A stretch of 64,000 bases of DNA from DATAEG01 sp963703085 (GCA_963703085.1 OY969789.1:3787220-3851219); one strand, 5' to 3'; counted from the stretch's first letter, positions 42,398 through 52,560 are shown. Notes: generated by a model from the sequence alone, not told the origin. Made by a program: numbers and translations.

Positions 42398-45160
42398 GTG
42401 CGGGTCCGGATTCTCGGACCGATCGAGGTGATCGTCGACGGGTCGACTGTGCCCGTGCCCAGCGGACGGACCACCGCACTGCTGGCAGCGTTGGCGCTCG
42501 CCCCCGGGCGGCCGCTGAGCATGGACGCCCTTGCTGATCGGGTGTGGGGCGAGGAGTTGCCCGCCGACGTTCGCGGCAGCCTGGCGACCTGCGCGCTGCG
42601 GCTGCGCCGGGCCATCGGTCACGAAGCGGTGCGCTCGGCGGCCGACGGCTACCGGCTGGCCGTCGGCGAAGAGGATGTCGACGCTGCCCAGTTCCGCCGG
42701 CTGGTCAGCCGCGCGGCGGTCAGCGCCGACGAAACGGTCACGCTGCAGGAGGCGCTCGACCTGTGGAAGGGTGCGCCGCTGCAGGGCATCCGGCTCAGCC
42801 CGGCGCTCGCCGCCGAAGCCGACGCGCTGAACGAAGAGCGTCTCTCGGCCTTCGCCCGGTTCGTCGACCTCTCCCTCGACCTCGGCCGGCACGACGACCT
42901 GGTGCCGCAACTGACCGAGACCGTGGCCCAGTACCCGCTGCAGGAGCGGTTCGCGGCGCAGTTGATGCTCGCGCTGTATCGCGGCGGCCGGCAGGCTGCA
43001 GCGCTGGACGTGTACACCGCATTGCGGCAGCGGCTGGTCGACGAGTTGGGAATCGATCCGGGAGCCGACGTCACCGCCCTGCACGAGCGCATCCTGCGAG
43101 CCGACGTGCCGCCGCCGAGCGCTCCGCTCACCGCACCTACCTCGGTAGCGACGGTGGGAGCCGCCGTCGTACCCGCCCAACTGCCGGCGCCGTTGCCGGG
43201 ACTCGTCGGGCGCGAGGACATGCTGAATGCGCTGGACAGCGCCGTTGACCCGTCCCGCGACGGTGCCGCGCCGGCGCTGGCACTGCTCGTCGGGGCGGCC
43301 GGAATCGGCAAGACCAGCGTGGCCGTGCAGTGGGCGGCCCGGGCGCGCGATCGCTATCCGGATGGTCAGCTCTACTTGAACCTGAACGGGTTCGGCGCGG
43401 GTGAACCGCTCGACGCGCGGCGCGCGGCTGCGCAGATGCTGACCTCCCTCGGCGTCGGGTTCGACCGGATCCCCGACGATCTCGAGTCGCGGACCGCGCT
43501 GCTGCGCACCCTGTTGGCCGACAAGCGAGCGCTGATCGTGCTGGACAACGCCCGCTCCGACGAGCAGGTCCGGCCGTTGCTGCCCGGTGGTGGGTGCGCG
43601 GTGCTGGTCACCAGCCGTAACCAGTTGCGTGGCCTGACCGCGCGGGAGCACGCCACCCGCATCGATGTGCCGTTGCTCGAGGACGGCGCGGCGCGGAGCC
43701 TGCTGAGCCGGGTCGCCGGCCACGAGGACATCAGCGACTCTGTGCTCAGCCGATTGGTGGCCCTCTGTGGCCGGCTACCCCTCGCGCTGAGCATTGCCGG
43801 TGAGCGGATCAACCGGGAGCACGACATCGACCCGCAGGAGCTGCTGGCCGAACTTGTCGACGAGAACGCCGGAACGGACGCGACGGCCCAGCTGACGACG
43901 GTGCTGTCCTGGTCCTACCGCACCTTGGACACCGAGCGCGCCAAAGTCTTCCGCTGTGCCGGGCTGCATCCGTCCCGGCAGTTCGGTATCGACGTGATAG
44001 CGGCCGCAATCCAATTGCCACAGCGGGCCGTGCGCCGGCATCTCGACGACCTCGCCGCGATCAGCCTGGTCCAGTCGTCGGGTTCCGGGCGCTTCGAGTT
44101 GCACGATCTCGTCCAGGCTTATGCGCGAACCCGGGCCGAAGAGATCGACGGTCCAGCGGAGATCGCCAAGATCGCCGGCCGGATTCTGGCGTGGTACCTG
44201 CAGACCACGAAGAACATGCGGCAGATGTTGACCGACCGATGGGTGCGATCGTCCCTCCCCGAGCGATCGGACGTCGACGCGTTGACCTTCGCGGACCGTG
44301 ACGAGGCACTGGCCTGGGCGGCACTGGAGCGGCCGACGATCGTGGCGTGTGTCCAGTACGCGTTGGACACCGGGCACCTGCAGTACGCCGTCGAGATCGC
44401 CATCATCTACTTCCAGTACCTGTACTTGTCCGGTCGGCGAGACGATGCGGAGCTGATGCACCGCACTGCGCTGAGCGGCGCGACGCACGACGAGCGCGAC
44501 GTGGCACGGCTGCTGAGCGGCCTGGCGGTGGTGGTAGCACCCAGCCGGCCGAGCGAGGCTGTCGAGATGACAGAGCGGGCTCTGCAGATCTGGCGCGGCC
44601 AGGATGACCCGCCCGGCGAAGCTACCCTGCTGTCGAATCTTGGCCTCTACTACCAGAAGTTGGACATCCATCGGGCGGCCGACTGTCTTGAGCAGGCCAT
44701 CGCGATCACCAGGAGCCAGCCGGACCCCAACCCGGCGAACCTCGGCACGTCGCTCAACAACCTGGCATTGGTCAGGCTCGCGCTCGGACACGCAGCTGAC
44801 GCGATCACCCTTGCCGAAGAAGCGCTGGACCTCTACAGCCGGACGAACAACGAAGGGGCCACCGCATCGGTCTTGGACACCCTGGGCCGGTCGTACCTCA
44901 TCGCCGGACAACCGACCAGCGCTATCACTCAGTTGCGGAAGGCACTTGCGGTCGCTCGCGGGTTCGGCAATCGGCACAGCGACGCGACCACGTCCATCGC
45001 CCTGGGGCAGGCGCTCGCCGCCGCCGGAAGTGCTGAGGCGGCGCGACCGCACTGGGAGCATGCGCGCCGCATCCTGGAACAGGTGAACGACTCGGACCGC
45101 GTCGAGCAGGTACGACTACTGCTGGCCGGGCAGGACGTGCCGGTCGAGATCGCGTTCTGA
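42398..45160 (+). CDS. SARP/AfsR-like regulator with BTAD, NB-ARC and TPR domains
   Basis: A 920-residue regulator. Residues 1-95 form an OmpR-type winged helix (VRILGPIEVIVDGSTVPVPSGRTTALLAAL), 100-240 the bacterial transcriptional activation domain, 270-560 an NB-ARC ATPase with Walker A VGAAGIGKTS and kinase-2 ALIVLDNA, and about 660-910 TPR-like repeats (LSNLGLYYQKL, LNNLALVRLALG, LDTLGRSYLIAG). AfsR-type proteins link kinase signals to secondary metabolism or development. No biosynthetic cluster is in the window. GTG at 42398 has GGGAG at 7 bases. Confidence 0.93.
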   Translation: MRVRILGPIEVIVDGSTVPVPSGRTTALLAALALAPGRPLSMDALADRVWGEELPADVRGSLATCALRLRRAIGHEAVRSAADGYRLAVGEEDVDAAQFRRLVSRAAVSADETVTLQEALDLWKGAPLQGIRLSPALAAEADALNEERLSAFARFVDLSLDLGRHDDLVPQLTETVAQYPLQERFAAQLMLALYRGGRQAAALDVYTALRQRLVDELGIDPGADVTALHERILRADVPPPSAPLTAPTSVATVGAAVVPAQLPAPLPGLVGREDMLNALDSAVDPSRDGAAPALALLVGAAGIGKTSVAVQWAARARDRYPDGQLYLNLNGFGAGEPLDARRAAAQMLTSLGVGFDRIPDDLESRTALLRTLLADKRALIVLDNARSDEQVRPLLPGGGCAVLVTSRNQLRGLTAREHATRIDVPLLEDGAARSLLSRVAGHEDISDSVLSRLVALCGRLPLALSIAGERINREHDIDPQELLAELVDENAGTDATAQLTTVLSWSYRTLDTERAKVFRCAGLHPSRQFGIDVIAAAIQLPQRAVRRHLDDLAAISLVQSSGSGRFELHDLVQAYARTRAEEIDGPAEIAKIAGRILAWYLQTTKNMRQMLTDRWVRSSLPERSDVDALTFADRDEALAWAALERPTIVACVQYALDTGHLQYAVEIAIIYFQYLYLSGRRDDAELMHRTALSGATHDERDVARLLSGLAVVVAPSRPSEAVEMTERALQIWRGQDDPPGEATLLSNLGLYYQKLDIHRAADCLEQAIAITRSQPDPNPANLGTSLNNLALVRLALGHAADAITLAEEALDLYSRTNNEGATASVLDTLGRSYLIAGQPTSAITQLRKALAVARGFGNRHSDATTSIALGQALAAAGSAEAARPHWEHARRILEQVNDSDRVEQVRLLLAGQDVPVEIAF

Positions 45161-45266
45161 CTCGCCACGGGCGTCCGCCCGTACTGCGCAGCCGATACCG
45201 GCCGACTGCAAGAATGAACCAGCACCGCCCCGCCTTACCACCCGAGGAATTGAGCGCAGTAGGTCG

Positions 45267-47030
45267 ATGGCAAACCTGGTCAACCTCGAGTCGGTGACGA
45301 AATCGTTCGGCACCACGCTGGTGCTGAACGAACTGTCACTCGGGGTCGGCGAGGGCGAGCGGATCGGCGTCGTCGGCCGCAACGGCGGCGGCAAGAGCAC
45401 GTTGCTGCGCCTCATTGCCGGCATCGAAACGCCGGACGCCGGTCGGGTCACCCGCACCGGCGGTGTGCATCTGGCCGTCGTCGACCAGACCGGCGACCTG
45501 CCACCGGGCGCCACGGTGCGTGAGGTCGTCGTCGGTGACACTGCAGAGCACGAGTGGGCCGGCGACGCCGCTGTCCGCGATGTGCTGATCGGGCTGGGCC
45601 TGCCCGCCGTAGGACTGGATGTCGATGTGGCTCGACTGTCCGGCGGAGAACGGCGCCGGGTATCGCTGGCCGCCGCGCTGGTCCAGCCTGCCGACCTGCT
45701 CATCCTCGACGAACCGACCAACCATCTTGACGTCGAGGGTGTCGATTGGCTGGCTCGGCACCTGGCCCGTCGACGGTTCTCACTTCTCGTGGTGACGCAC
45801 GACCGCTGGTTCCTCGACGAGGTCTGCACCCGCACCTGGGAGGTCGGCGACGCGACGGTGCGCTCGTTCGACGGTGGGTACGCGGCGTACGTGCTGGCCC
45901 GGGCCGAGCGAGTCCGTCAGGCCGATGCATCCGAGGCACGCCGGCAGAACCTGTTGCGCAAGGAGCTCGCCTGGCTGCGCCGCGGGCCGCCGGCGCGCAC
46001 GTCCAAACCGAAGTTCCGGATCGACGCTGCCACCGCCTTGATCGCCGACGAACCACCGCCGCGGGATCAGACGAAGCTGCAGGCACTTGCCCAGCGCCGG
46101 CTCGGCCGCACTGTCTACGACGTCGAGGACGTCACGATGCGGGCCGGCACCAAGCTGCTGTTGGACAGCGTGACCTGGCACGTCGGTCCGGGTGACCGGA
46201 TCGCAATCATCGGCATCAACGGGTCCGGCAAGACGCACCTGCTCCGACTGCTTGCCGGTGAGATCCAGCCCGACTCGGGACGGGTGGTCATCGGCCAGAC
46301 CGTGCATGCCGGCCATCTGTCGCAGCACCTCGTCGAGCTTCCTTCCGAATTGCGTGTCGTCGAGGCCGTGCAAGAGGTCCGCACCACCGCCGAGATCGGC
46401 GGTGTGGAGCTGTCGTCGACCCAGCTTGCCGAACGCTTCGGCTTTCCGAATGAGCGGCAGTGGACGCCGGTCGGTGACCTGTCCGGCGGCGAACGGCGGC
46501 GTTTGCAACTGCTTCGTCTGTTGCTCACCCAACCCAACGTGCTCCTCCTGGACGAGCCCACCAACGATCTCGACACGGACACCTTGGCGGCAATGGAGGA
46601 TCTGCTCGACTCCTGGCCCGGCACCATCGTCGTGGTCAGCCACGACCGGTACCTCATCGAGCGCGTCTGCGACAGTGTCGTCGCCCTGCTCGGCGACGGG
46701 TCGCTGGCGGCGCTGCCCGGCGGAGTCCAGGAGTACCTCAGCCGTCGACGGGCCGCGCTCGCGGCCACAGCTGGCGACACGTCGACGGCGCGAATTACGT
46801 CTCGTACCGCCAAGACGCGGCCGGCGGATCGGCGGGCGGCGAGGAAGGAACTGGATCGACTGGAACGCCGGGTCGTCAAACTCGAATCGCGCGAGGCGGC
46901 ACTGCACGAGCAACTGGCCCAGCACGCCGCTGACTACGCGAAGGTAGGTGCCCTGACTGCGGAACTCGAGGAGCTACGCACCGCCAAGGAAGACGCAGAG
47001 AACGAATGGCTCAAGCTGTCCGATTCCTGA
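45267..47030 (+). CDS. ABC-F family ATPase (Uup/EttA-like)
   Basis: A 587-residue soluble protein with two ABC ATPase domains and no membrane part. Walker A motifs are GRNGGGKST and GINGSGKTH; signatures LSGGERRR occur in both halves; Walker B is LLILDEPTNHLD and VLLLDEPTNDLD. The inter-domain linker is charged (RKELAWLRRGPPARTSKPK) and a C-terminal coiled coil (DRLERRVVKLESREAALHEQ) follows, as in Uup. ABC-F proteins act on the ribosome, in translation quality control or antibiotic protection; which one is not decidable here. Confidence 0.92.
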   Translation: MANLVNLESVTKSFGTTLVLNELSLGVGEGERIGVVGRNGGGKSTLLRLIAGIETPDAGRVTRTGGVHLAVVDQTGDLPPGATVREVVVGDTAEHEWAGDAAVRDVLIGLGLPAVGLDVDVARLSGGERRRVSLAAALVQPADLLILDEPTNHLDVEGVDWLARHLARRRFSLLVVTHDRWFLDEVCTRTWEVGDATVRSFDGGYAAYVLARAERVRQADASEARRQNLLRKELAWLRRGPPARTSKPKFRIDAATALIADEPPPRDQTKLQALAQRRLGRTVYDVEDVTMRAGTKLLLDSVTWHVGPGDRIAIIGINGSGKTHLLRLLAGEIQPDSGRVVIGQTVHAGHLSQHLVELPSELRVVEAVQEVRTTAEIGGVELSSTQLAERFGFPNERQWTPVGDLSGGERRRLQLLRLLLTQPNVLLLDEPTNDLDTDTLAAMEDLLDSWPGTIVVVSHDRYLIERVCDSVVALLGDGSLAALPGGVQEYLSRRRAALAATAGDTSTARITSRTAKTRPADRRAARKELDRLERRVVKLESREAALHEQLAQHAADYAKVGALTAELEELRTAKEDAENEWLKLSDS

Positions 47031-47873
47031 TCAGCCGCGCACCCTGGCCAGTCGCCGCAGCGCCCGGTCCCGCCGCTCCTTCGCCACGCGCAGCTCGGAC
47101 GCCGCGGCGCGCAGCCCGCTCCGCGCGTCGGACAACGCGCGTTCGCGCTGTGTCACCTCCGCCGCGGCCGAGTCACTGCTGTCCTGGGCAGCGATCAATG
47201 CGGCCTCAGCCGCGGCCAACTCGGTCTCGGCGATGGTGACCCGGTGGCTGTTCCCGGGCTCGGGCTCGGATGGAGGCTGGGCTGCGGGTGCGGCTCGTGC
47301 CTGAGCCGGCGCCGGTCGCGAGCGCCGGGGCGCAGACCCGACCTGACGGCGCTCGGTCACCGGCTGAACGACCGTCAGCTCCGGGCCCACGTCGCCGAAC
47401 CCGGACCACTCCTGGGCGCGGGTCAGCCGGCCGGCGGCGACATCGACGGCGATGTCCCGGTCTGCGACGGCGGCGTCCAGGGTTGCCCGGACCTGTTCGG
47501 TTACCGCTTCCGAGGGCCGGCGCTCTGGGGTGGCGAGCAAGGCCGCTGCCAGCGCCGCGCCGACCGCCTTGCGTCGAGATGAGGTGAGCTCGCGCATCCG
47601 CGCTGCGTCCAGCGATCGCTGCGCACTGCGCAGTTGCTCGCCGAGCTCGACCAGCTCCGCGATCACCTGTGGCTGCGACCGGGCCAGCCGATTCACCAGC
47701 CAGGCGCTGAGGGTCGGCCGACGCAGCGCCGCTATCGCCGTCGCGACCGCGGCCTCGCCGGCCGCGCGGGCCTCGCCGGCCAGCGCCTGGCGTAGCTCGA
47801 CGAAGCCATCGGGGTGCGCGGCGTAGAGCTCTGAAACAGCCCGGCTCAGTCGATCGTCAGTCACGTCGCCCAT
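47031..47873 (-). CDS. Hypothetical protein with C-terminal coiled coil
   Basis: A 280-residue soluble protein of unknown role. The N-terminal 140 residues are helical (LSRAVSELYAAHPDGFVELRQALAGEARAAG, AALRRPTLSAWLVNRLARS), a pro/ala-rich linker follows, and residues about 215-275 form a long alanine/arginine coiled coil (ELAAAEAALIAAQDSSDSAAAEV). Similar uncharacterised proteins are widespread in actinomycetes. It ends next to the ABC-F gene's stop in opposite direction. Confidence 0.75.
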   Translation of the reverse strand: MGDVTDDRLSRAVSELYAAHPDGFVELRQALAGEARAAGEAAVATAIAALRRPTLSAWLVNRLARSQPQVIAELVELGEQLRSAQRSLDAARMRELTSSRRKAVGAALAAALLATPERRPSEAVTEQVRATLDAAVADRDIAVDVAAGRLTRAQEWSGFGDVGPELTVVQPVTERRQVGSAPRRSRPAPAQARAAPAAQPPSEPEPGNSHRVTIAETELAAAEAALIAAQDSSDSAAAEVTQRERALSDARSGLRAAASELRVAKERRDRALRRLARVRG

Positions 47874-47920
47874 TGTGGCTCGACTCCTCGGCACCAGTAT
47901 CGACGTCGCTCACGACCCCG

Positions 47921-48418
47921 TCACGACTCCTGCGATTTCGACACCGTGGGCACCGGCAGGTCGTACGTGACCAGATCGGTTTCGGTGGCCAGCCGGTGGT
48001 AGGCGGATCTCGCCCGCGCGTTGCTCGCCCGGGTGATCCAACGCACCACATCCCAGCCCTGCTGGCCGGCGATCCGCTGCACTGCAGCCAGCAACGCATC
48101 CACCACCCCGCTCCCCCGCACGGCAGGCTCGACGAACAGGTCGTCGAGGAAGCAGCCGATCGAACCGTGCAGCGGACGGTGGAACGGCCGGAAGTGCGCG
48201 AGTCCCACCAGCCGCGTGCTCTGTGCTGACCGGGCCACCACCCCGTGCATCGGCTGCTGCGGATCGTGCAGCCAACCCCAGACCAGGTCCAGCTTGTCCG
48301 CCGGCATCGGCTCTTCGTAGAAAGCTCCGTATCCGCGATACAGCGCTTGCCAGCCCGACTGATCGCCCGGTTGTACCGGGGTGACCGTCCAGGCCGCGGC
48401 GTCTCGGATCGATGTCAT
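47921..48418 (-). CDS. GNAT-family N-acetyltransferase
   Basis: A 165-residue acetyltransferase with one GNAT domain. LDDLFVEPAVRGSGVVDALLAAVQRIAGQQGW is the acetyl-CoA-binding A motif (R-G-S-G-V) and VRWITRASNARARSAYHRLA the B motif. It resembles the group acting on small amines such as diamines, but the substrate is not fixed. It lies 47 bases upstream of the coiled-coil protein gene in the same direction. Confidence 0.88.
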   Translation of the reverse strand: MTSIRDAAAWTVTPVQPGDQSGWQALYRGYGAFYEEPMPADKLDLVWGWLHDPQQPMHGVVARSAQSTRLVGLAHFRPFHRPLHGSIGCFLDDLFVEPAVRGSGVVDALLAAVQRIAGQQGWDVVRWITRASNARARSAYHRLATETDLVTYDLPVPTVSKSQES

Positions 48419-48659
48419 GCACCGATGCTGGCAGACGCCGACCGGTGAACCCGCCTAGGGATCCGGGCGACCCGTCGACCGCGCCGGTCGGAGGATGTTT
48501 GCCGCCCCGAATGTCTGGGGAGGTGTCGATCTCAGCAGGCGTCACACCAGTTTGGCATGCCAGCGGATTCCTACCACGGCCGACATTTGCCGTACGGTTT
48601 CGGCTGGCAAACGACCGCCGCCTGCGGCGCACATGGGTGGATTCAGCTAGGAGGACGCA

Positions 48660-49760
48660 ATGTCAGGACCGTGGAACGATCCCGGTCAGAACCAGGGCCA
48701 GCCCGGCGGCTTCGGTCAGCAGGGCCAGCCCGGCCAACCGGGTGGCTACGGTCAGCAGGGCCAGCCCGGCCAGCCCGGCGGCTACGGTCAGCCGGGTCAG
48801 CCGCAGTACGGCCAGCCCGGTCAGCCGCAGTACGGCCAGCCCGGTCAGCCGCAGTACGGGCAGCAGCCTTACGGCGCGCCCCAGTACGGCCAGCCGGGTC
48901 AGCCGCAGTACGGGCAGCAGCCTTACGGCGCGCCCCAGTACGGGCAGCCGGGGTATGGCGGTCAGCCACCGTACGGCGCTCCCCCGGCGAAGAACAAGAC
49001 CCCGCTGATCATCGGCGGCGGCATTGCCCTCGTCGTGATCATCGGCTTGGTGCTGTTCCTCACGCTGAAGGGCGGCGGTGGCAATTCACCGGTCGACGCG
49101 GTGAAGAAGTACGTGAACGGCTTCAAGTCGAAGAGCTACTCGCAGGTCAAGGATTCCGTCTGCAAGGCCGATGCCGCAGACCTCAAGGAGTCCGACGTCA
49201 GCGACCAGGGCGACGACCCGGCGAGCGCATACGACTTCTCGTACGGCTCGACGACCAAGCACGGTGACAACGCCGCGACCGTCGACGTCACGGAGACGAA
49301 GCGGTCCAGCAAGGAGAAGCACACCTTCCACGTCAACGTGGTGAAGGAAAGCGGCGACTGGAAGGTCTGCGGAACCACCAGCGGGACCAGCTCGCAAAGT
49401 GACCAGGGTCAGTCCAGCGATACCAGCACCGACAGCAGCAGCAGCGACGGCGACAGCACGTCGGATTCCGACACCGGCACCGGCTCGAGTTCGGGCGTGG
49501 ACTGCACCGTGGACTCCTCCGGCGCGCTGGCTGCCACCTCGTTCGTGGTGGCTGCAGAGAACGGTGAGGATGACATGGCGAAGGCGTGCTCGCTGGACGG
49601 CAACCTGCCGTCGATGACCAGTGAGCTCAACGGCAAGTCGTTCCATCCGACGACGTTCGACGACAACCCGGTCTTCGCGACCTCCGACGGTACGAAGATC
49701 CAGGTCTTCACCAAGTCGACTCCGGACGGGTACCGGGTCACCGACGTCAAGAGCGTCTGA
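48660..49760 (+). CDS. Membrane protein with Gly/Gln/Pro-rich repeats and DUF4878-like exterior
   Basis: A 366-residue single-pass protein. The N-terminal 115 residues are a cytoplasmic tail built of repeats such as GQPGQPQY; a membrane segment (LIIGGGIALVVIIGLVLFLTL) follows at about 118-140. The outer part begins DAVKKYVNGFKSKSYSQVKDSVC, similar to DUF4878 lumazine-binding-like domains, then a serine/aspartate-rich linker (residues about 240-280) and a small globular end. Similar proteins sit with signalling or envelope systems in actinomycetes. AGGAGG lies before the ATG, and a strong terminator follows at 49775-49810. Confidence 0.8.
   Translation: MSGPWNDPGQNQGQPGGFGQQGQPGQPGGYGQQGQPGQPGGYGQPGQPQYGQPGQPQYGQPGQPQYGQQPYGAPQYGQPGQPQYGQQPYGAPQYGQPGYGGQPPYGAPPAKNKTPLIIGGGIALVVIIGLVLFLTLKGGGGNSPVDAVKKYVNGFKSKSYSQVKDSVCKADAADLKESDVSDQGDDPASAYDFSYGSTTKHGDNAATVDVTETKRSSKEKHTFHVNVVKESGDWKVCGTTSGTSSQSDQGQSSDTSTDSSSSDGDSTSDSDTGTGSSSGVDCTVDSSGALAATSFVVAAENGEDDMAKACSLDGNLPSMTSELNGKSFHPTTFDDNPVFATSDGTKIQVFTKSTPDGYRVTDVKSV
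48690..48960 (+). repeat. In-frame GQPGQP/QYGQ repeats within the membrane protein gene
   Basis: The DNA repeats units of 18-27 bases coding for GQPGQPQY and QPYGAPQYGQ; two long stretches (about 48847-48891 and 48895-48939) are nearly identical. Such low-complexity tails can gain or lose units by slippage. Confidence 0.75.
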
Positions 49761-49774
49761 CCCTCCACGTACGT

Positions 49775-49810
49775 CAGCTGCGGCCCGGGAATCCTCCCGG
49801 GCCGCAGCTG
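49775..49810. terminator. Strong bidirectional hairpin terminator
   Basis: CAGCTGCGGCCCGGGA (49775-49790) and TCCCGGGCCGCAGCTG (49795-49810) form a perfect 16-bp stem with loop ATCC. It stands between the ends of two converging genes (49760 and 49820), so it can stop both. No T run follows, as is usual in high-GC actinomycetes. Confidence 0.88.
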
Positions 49811-49819
49811 TATCTGGTG

Positions 49820-50797
49820 TCAGTCGCGGACGCTGCGTCGATCGTGGATGAGGCTGGCGACGGTGGTGACCAGCAGCGTGCCGACGATGACGGTGAGCGA
49901 CAGCCAGATGGGTAAGTCCGGCGCCCACGACACGTGCTCGCCGCCGTTGATGAACGGAACCTCGTTCTCGTGCAGTGCGTGCAGGATCAGCTTGGCACCG
50001 ATGAACGCCAGCAGGACGGCCAAGCCGAGCGACAGGTACACCAGCCGTTGCAGCAAGCCGCCGATGAGGAAGTACAGCTGGCGGAGGCCCATCAACGCGA
50101 AGATGTTGGCCATCAACACCAAGTAGGGCTCCTTCGTCAGCCCGTAGATGGCGGGGATGGAGTCCAGTGCGAACAGCAGGTCGGTGGTGCCCAGGGCGAC
50201 CAGCACGATGAACATGGGCGTGATCAGCCGCTTGCCGTTGTCCCGGACGAACAGCCGCACGCCGTGGTACTCGGTCGTGCTGGGCAAAAACCGTCTGGTC
50301 CAGCGGATGACGGCGTTCTCCGAGTACTCGCTGTCTTCTTCGCCCTGCTCCTTGGCCAACCGCACAGCGGTCAGCACCAAGAAAAGGCCGAACAGGTAGA
50401 ACACCCAACTGAATTCCGAGATCACCGCGGCGCCCAGTGCGATGAAGACGCCGCGCAAAATGAGCGCGAGCACGATGCCGATCAGGAGGGCGGTCTGCTG
50501 GTATCTGCGCGGCACCCCGAACTTCGCCAGGATGATCAGGAAGATGAACAGGTTGTCGATCGACAAGGAGTACTCGGTCAACCAGCCGGCGAAGAATTCA
50601 CCGCCATAACGCGGGCCGGAGATAAGCAACACTGCGACGCCGAAGGCAATCGCCATCCCGATGTAGAGCGCCAGCGCCCGCGCGCTCTCCTTCATCGACG
50701 GTTCGTGCGGGCGTCGCCCGATCACGAAGATGTCGAAGATGAGGAACAGCGACGCCGATCCGACGGTCACCACCCACACCCAGGGCGCGACATGCAC
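49820..50797 (-). CDS. TerC-family integral membrane protein
   Basis: A 325-residue protein with eight to nine membrane segments. TerC markers are SLSIDNLFIFLIIL and TTDLLFALDSIPAI, whose aspartates lie within membrane segments and are thought to bind metal. TerC/Alx proteins are linked to tellurite resistance and manganese export. I looked for the yybP-ykoY manganese riboswitch in the short upstream gap and did not see its conserved core. GGAG precedes the ATG at 50797. Confidence 0.92.
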   Translation of the reverse strand: MHVAPWVWVVTVGSASLFLIFDIFVIGRRPHEPSMKESARALALYIGMAIAFGVAVLLISGPRYGGEFFAGWLTEYSLSIDNLFIFLIILAKFGVPRRYQQTALLIGIVLALILRGVFIALGAAVISEFSWVFYLFGLFLVLTAVRLAKEQGEEDSEYSENAVIRWTRRFLPSTTEYHGVRLFVRDNGKRLITPMFIVLVALGTTDLLFALDSIPAIYGLTKEPYLVLMANIFALMGLRQLYFLIGGLLQRLVYLSLGLAVLLAFIGAKLILHALHENEVPFINGGEHVSWAPDLPIWLSLTVIVGTLLVTTVASLIHDRRSVRD

Positions 50798-50904
50798 CGG
50801 CGGGTACTCCTTCGCGTCGGAGAGGCGCTCGAGGCATCGACCGGGCGGACCCCTACGATCCGGAAGTCCGTTCCGGCACCGTCGATGCTGTCAGGAGTTC
50901 GAAC

Positions 50905-52560
50905 GTGAGTGACGCGGGCAACGTTCCCTCCGCCGCTGTAACTGCACTGGCCGAGGAGGTGTTGGCCGGCACCGTCGCCTTCGATCCCGGGCAGGCGACG
51001 TTCTTGGGCGAGCACCGGGTCGACCACCTGCTGCCCGACCCGAGCGCGGCGGCGCGGGACCGACGGGTCGCGCAGTTGGCAGATCAGCTGGCGACGGCGC
51101 GCGACCTGCTGCACCACGAACTTGGCGTCAGCGACCACGTCGATGTCGAGATATTGGCCTGCCGGTTGTCCGACGAACTCGTCCAGCTGCGCGACCTGCG
51201 CGAGCCGGACTGGAATCCGATGCTGCACAATCCGGGCGCTGCGCTCAACGCCCTGCTGACGCATGACTTCGCGCCGTTGCCGCAACGGCTGGACTCGATC
51301 CGGTCGCGGCTGGAGGCCACGCCCGCCTTTCTGGCCGCGGCCCGGGCTCGGCTCACCGACATGCCGGGCGTCTTCGTGCAGACCGCTCAGCTGCAGATGC
51401 GCGGCCTGCACAACCTCTGCGAGCGGGACATCCCACAGCTCGCCGCCGGTACTCCGGCCAGTCAGGCAGTGACCGAAGCGGCCACCACCGCAGCTGCTGC
51501 GGTCGAAGAGCACCTGCGCTGGTTGGCTGACGCTCCGGCGCGTCGCGCTGAGGTGCGCCTCGGCGAGCGGCAGTTCGCGACCAAGCTGCGCTGGACCCTG
51601 GACACCGAGCTCGCACCGCAGGAATTACTCCGCCATGCCGAGGACGAGCTGACCCGGGTCAGTGCCGAGATCGTCGACGCGGCCGGCCAGTTCGCCGACG
51701 TCGCCGCCCCGACTGGCGAAACGGTCCGCGCCGTCCTGGACGAGCTCGCCCGCGACGTCGCCGATGATCAGACCATCCTGGCGGTATGCCGCGAGGCGGT
51801 GGACGAAGCAACGAATTTCGTTCGCGAACGCGACCTCGTCAGCATCCCGGACGAGCCGATCTCGGTCATCGAGCTGCCCGAGGTGGACCGCGGGATTGCC
51901 GTTGCGTATTGCCGAGCGCCGGGCCCGCTCGAGGCCGCCATCCTGCCGACCGAATTCGCGGTCTCGCCCACGCCCGAGGACTGGTCAGCCGAGCGGGTCG
52001 CCTCGTTCTACCGCGAATACAACGTGCACATGCTGCACAACCTGGCCGTGCATGAGGCAATGCCCGGCCACGCGCTGCAATTGCTCACCGCACGCCGCAC
52101 CGGCACCCCGGTGGCCCGGACGTGGGGAAACGGCGCATTCATCGAGGGCTGGGCGGTCTACTGCGAGGAACTGATGGCCGCGCACGGCTATCGCAGCGGC
52201 GTCTCCGCCCGCGCCGCCGGCGCGGTCCGGATGCAGCAGCTGAAGATGCAGCTGCGCACCACCATCAACACGATCCTGGACATCCGCTACCACTGCGACA
52301 ACCTGTCCGAGACAGCGGCGATGGCCCTCATGACCGGGGCCGGATACCAAGAGGACGGTGAGGCGGCGGGCAAGTGGCGGCGGGTGCAGTTGAGCTCGAC
52401 TCAGCTGTGCGAGTACTTCACCGGTTATCTCGAAGTGCGCTCGCTGGCCCGCGACCTGCGCGCCGCGCGGCCGGGAGTCTCGCAGCGCGCCGTGCATGAC
52501 GAGCTGCTGAGCCACGGATCGGCATCGGCTCGGGCACTGCGCCGGTTACTCGGACTGTGA
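50905..52560 (+). CDS. DUF885 family protein (HExxGH metallopeptidase-like)
   Basis: A 551-residue DUF885 protein. The hallmark is VHEAMPGHALQLL near residue 382, a zinc-binding H-E-x-x-G-H pattern, followed by FIEGWAVYCEELM with the third ligand glutamate. The sequence is otherwise helical, as in M3/M32-type peptidases, and has no signal peptide, so it acts in the cytoplasm. The substrate is unknown. It is divergent from TerC and followed after 16 bases by the glycerophosphodiesterase gene. Confidence 0.9.
   Translation: MSDAGNVPSAAVTALAEEVLAGTVAFDPGQATFLGEHRVDHLLPDPSAAARDRRVAQLADQLATARDLLHHELGVSDHVDVEILACRLSDELVQLRDLREPDWNPMLHNPGAALNALLTHDFAPLPQRLDSIRSRLEATPAFLAAARARLTDMPGVFVQTAQLQMRGLHNLCERDIPQLAAGTPASQAVTEAATTAAAAVEEHLRWLADAPARRAEVRLGERQFATKLRWTLDTELAPQELLRHAEDELTRVSAEIVDAAGQFADVAAPTGETVRAVLDELARDVADDQTILAVCREAVDEATNFVRERDLVSIPDEPISVIELPEVDRGIAVAYCRAPGPLEAAILPTEFAVSPTPEDWSAERVASFYREYNVHMLHNLAVHEAMPGHALQLLTARRTGTPVARTWGNGAFIEGWAVYCEELMAAHGYRSGVSARAAGAVRMQQLKMQLRTTINTILDIRYHCDNLSETAAMALMTGAGYQEDGEAAGKWRRVQLSSTQLCEYFTGYLEVRSLARDLRAARPGVSQRAVHDELLSHGSASARALRRLLGL

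Noticed and set aside
48690..48960. CRISPR-like repeat array
   Set aside because: The repeats are in frame, code for GQPGQPQY units and have no unique spacers of constant length.
50798..50904. yybP-ykoY manganese riboswitch upstream of TerC
   Set aside because: The gap is only 107 bases and the conserved core of that riboswitch was not seen.
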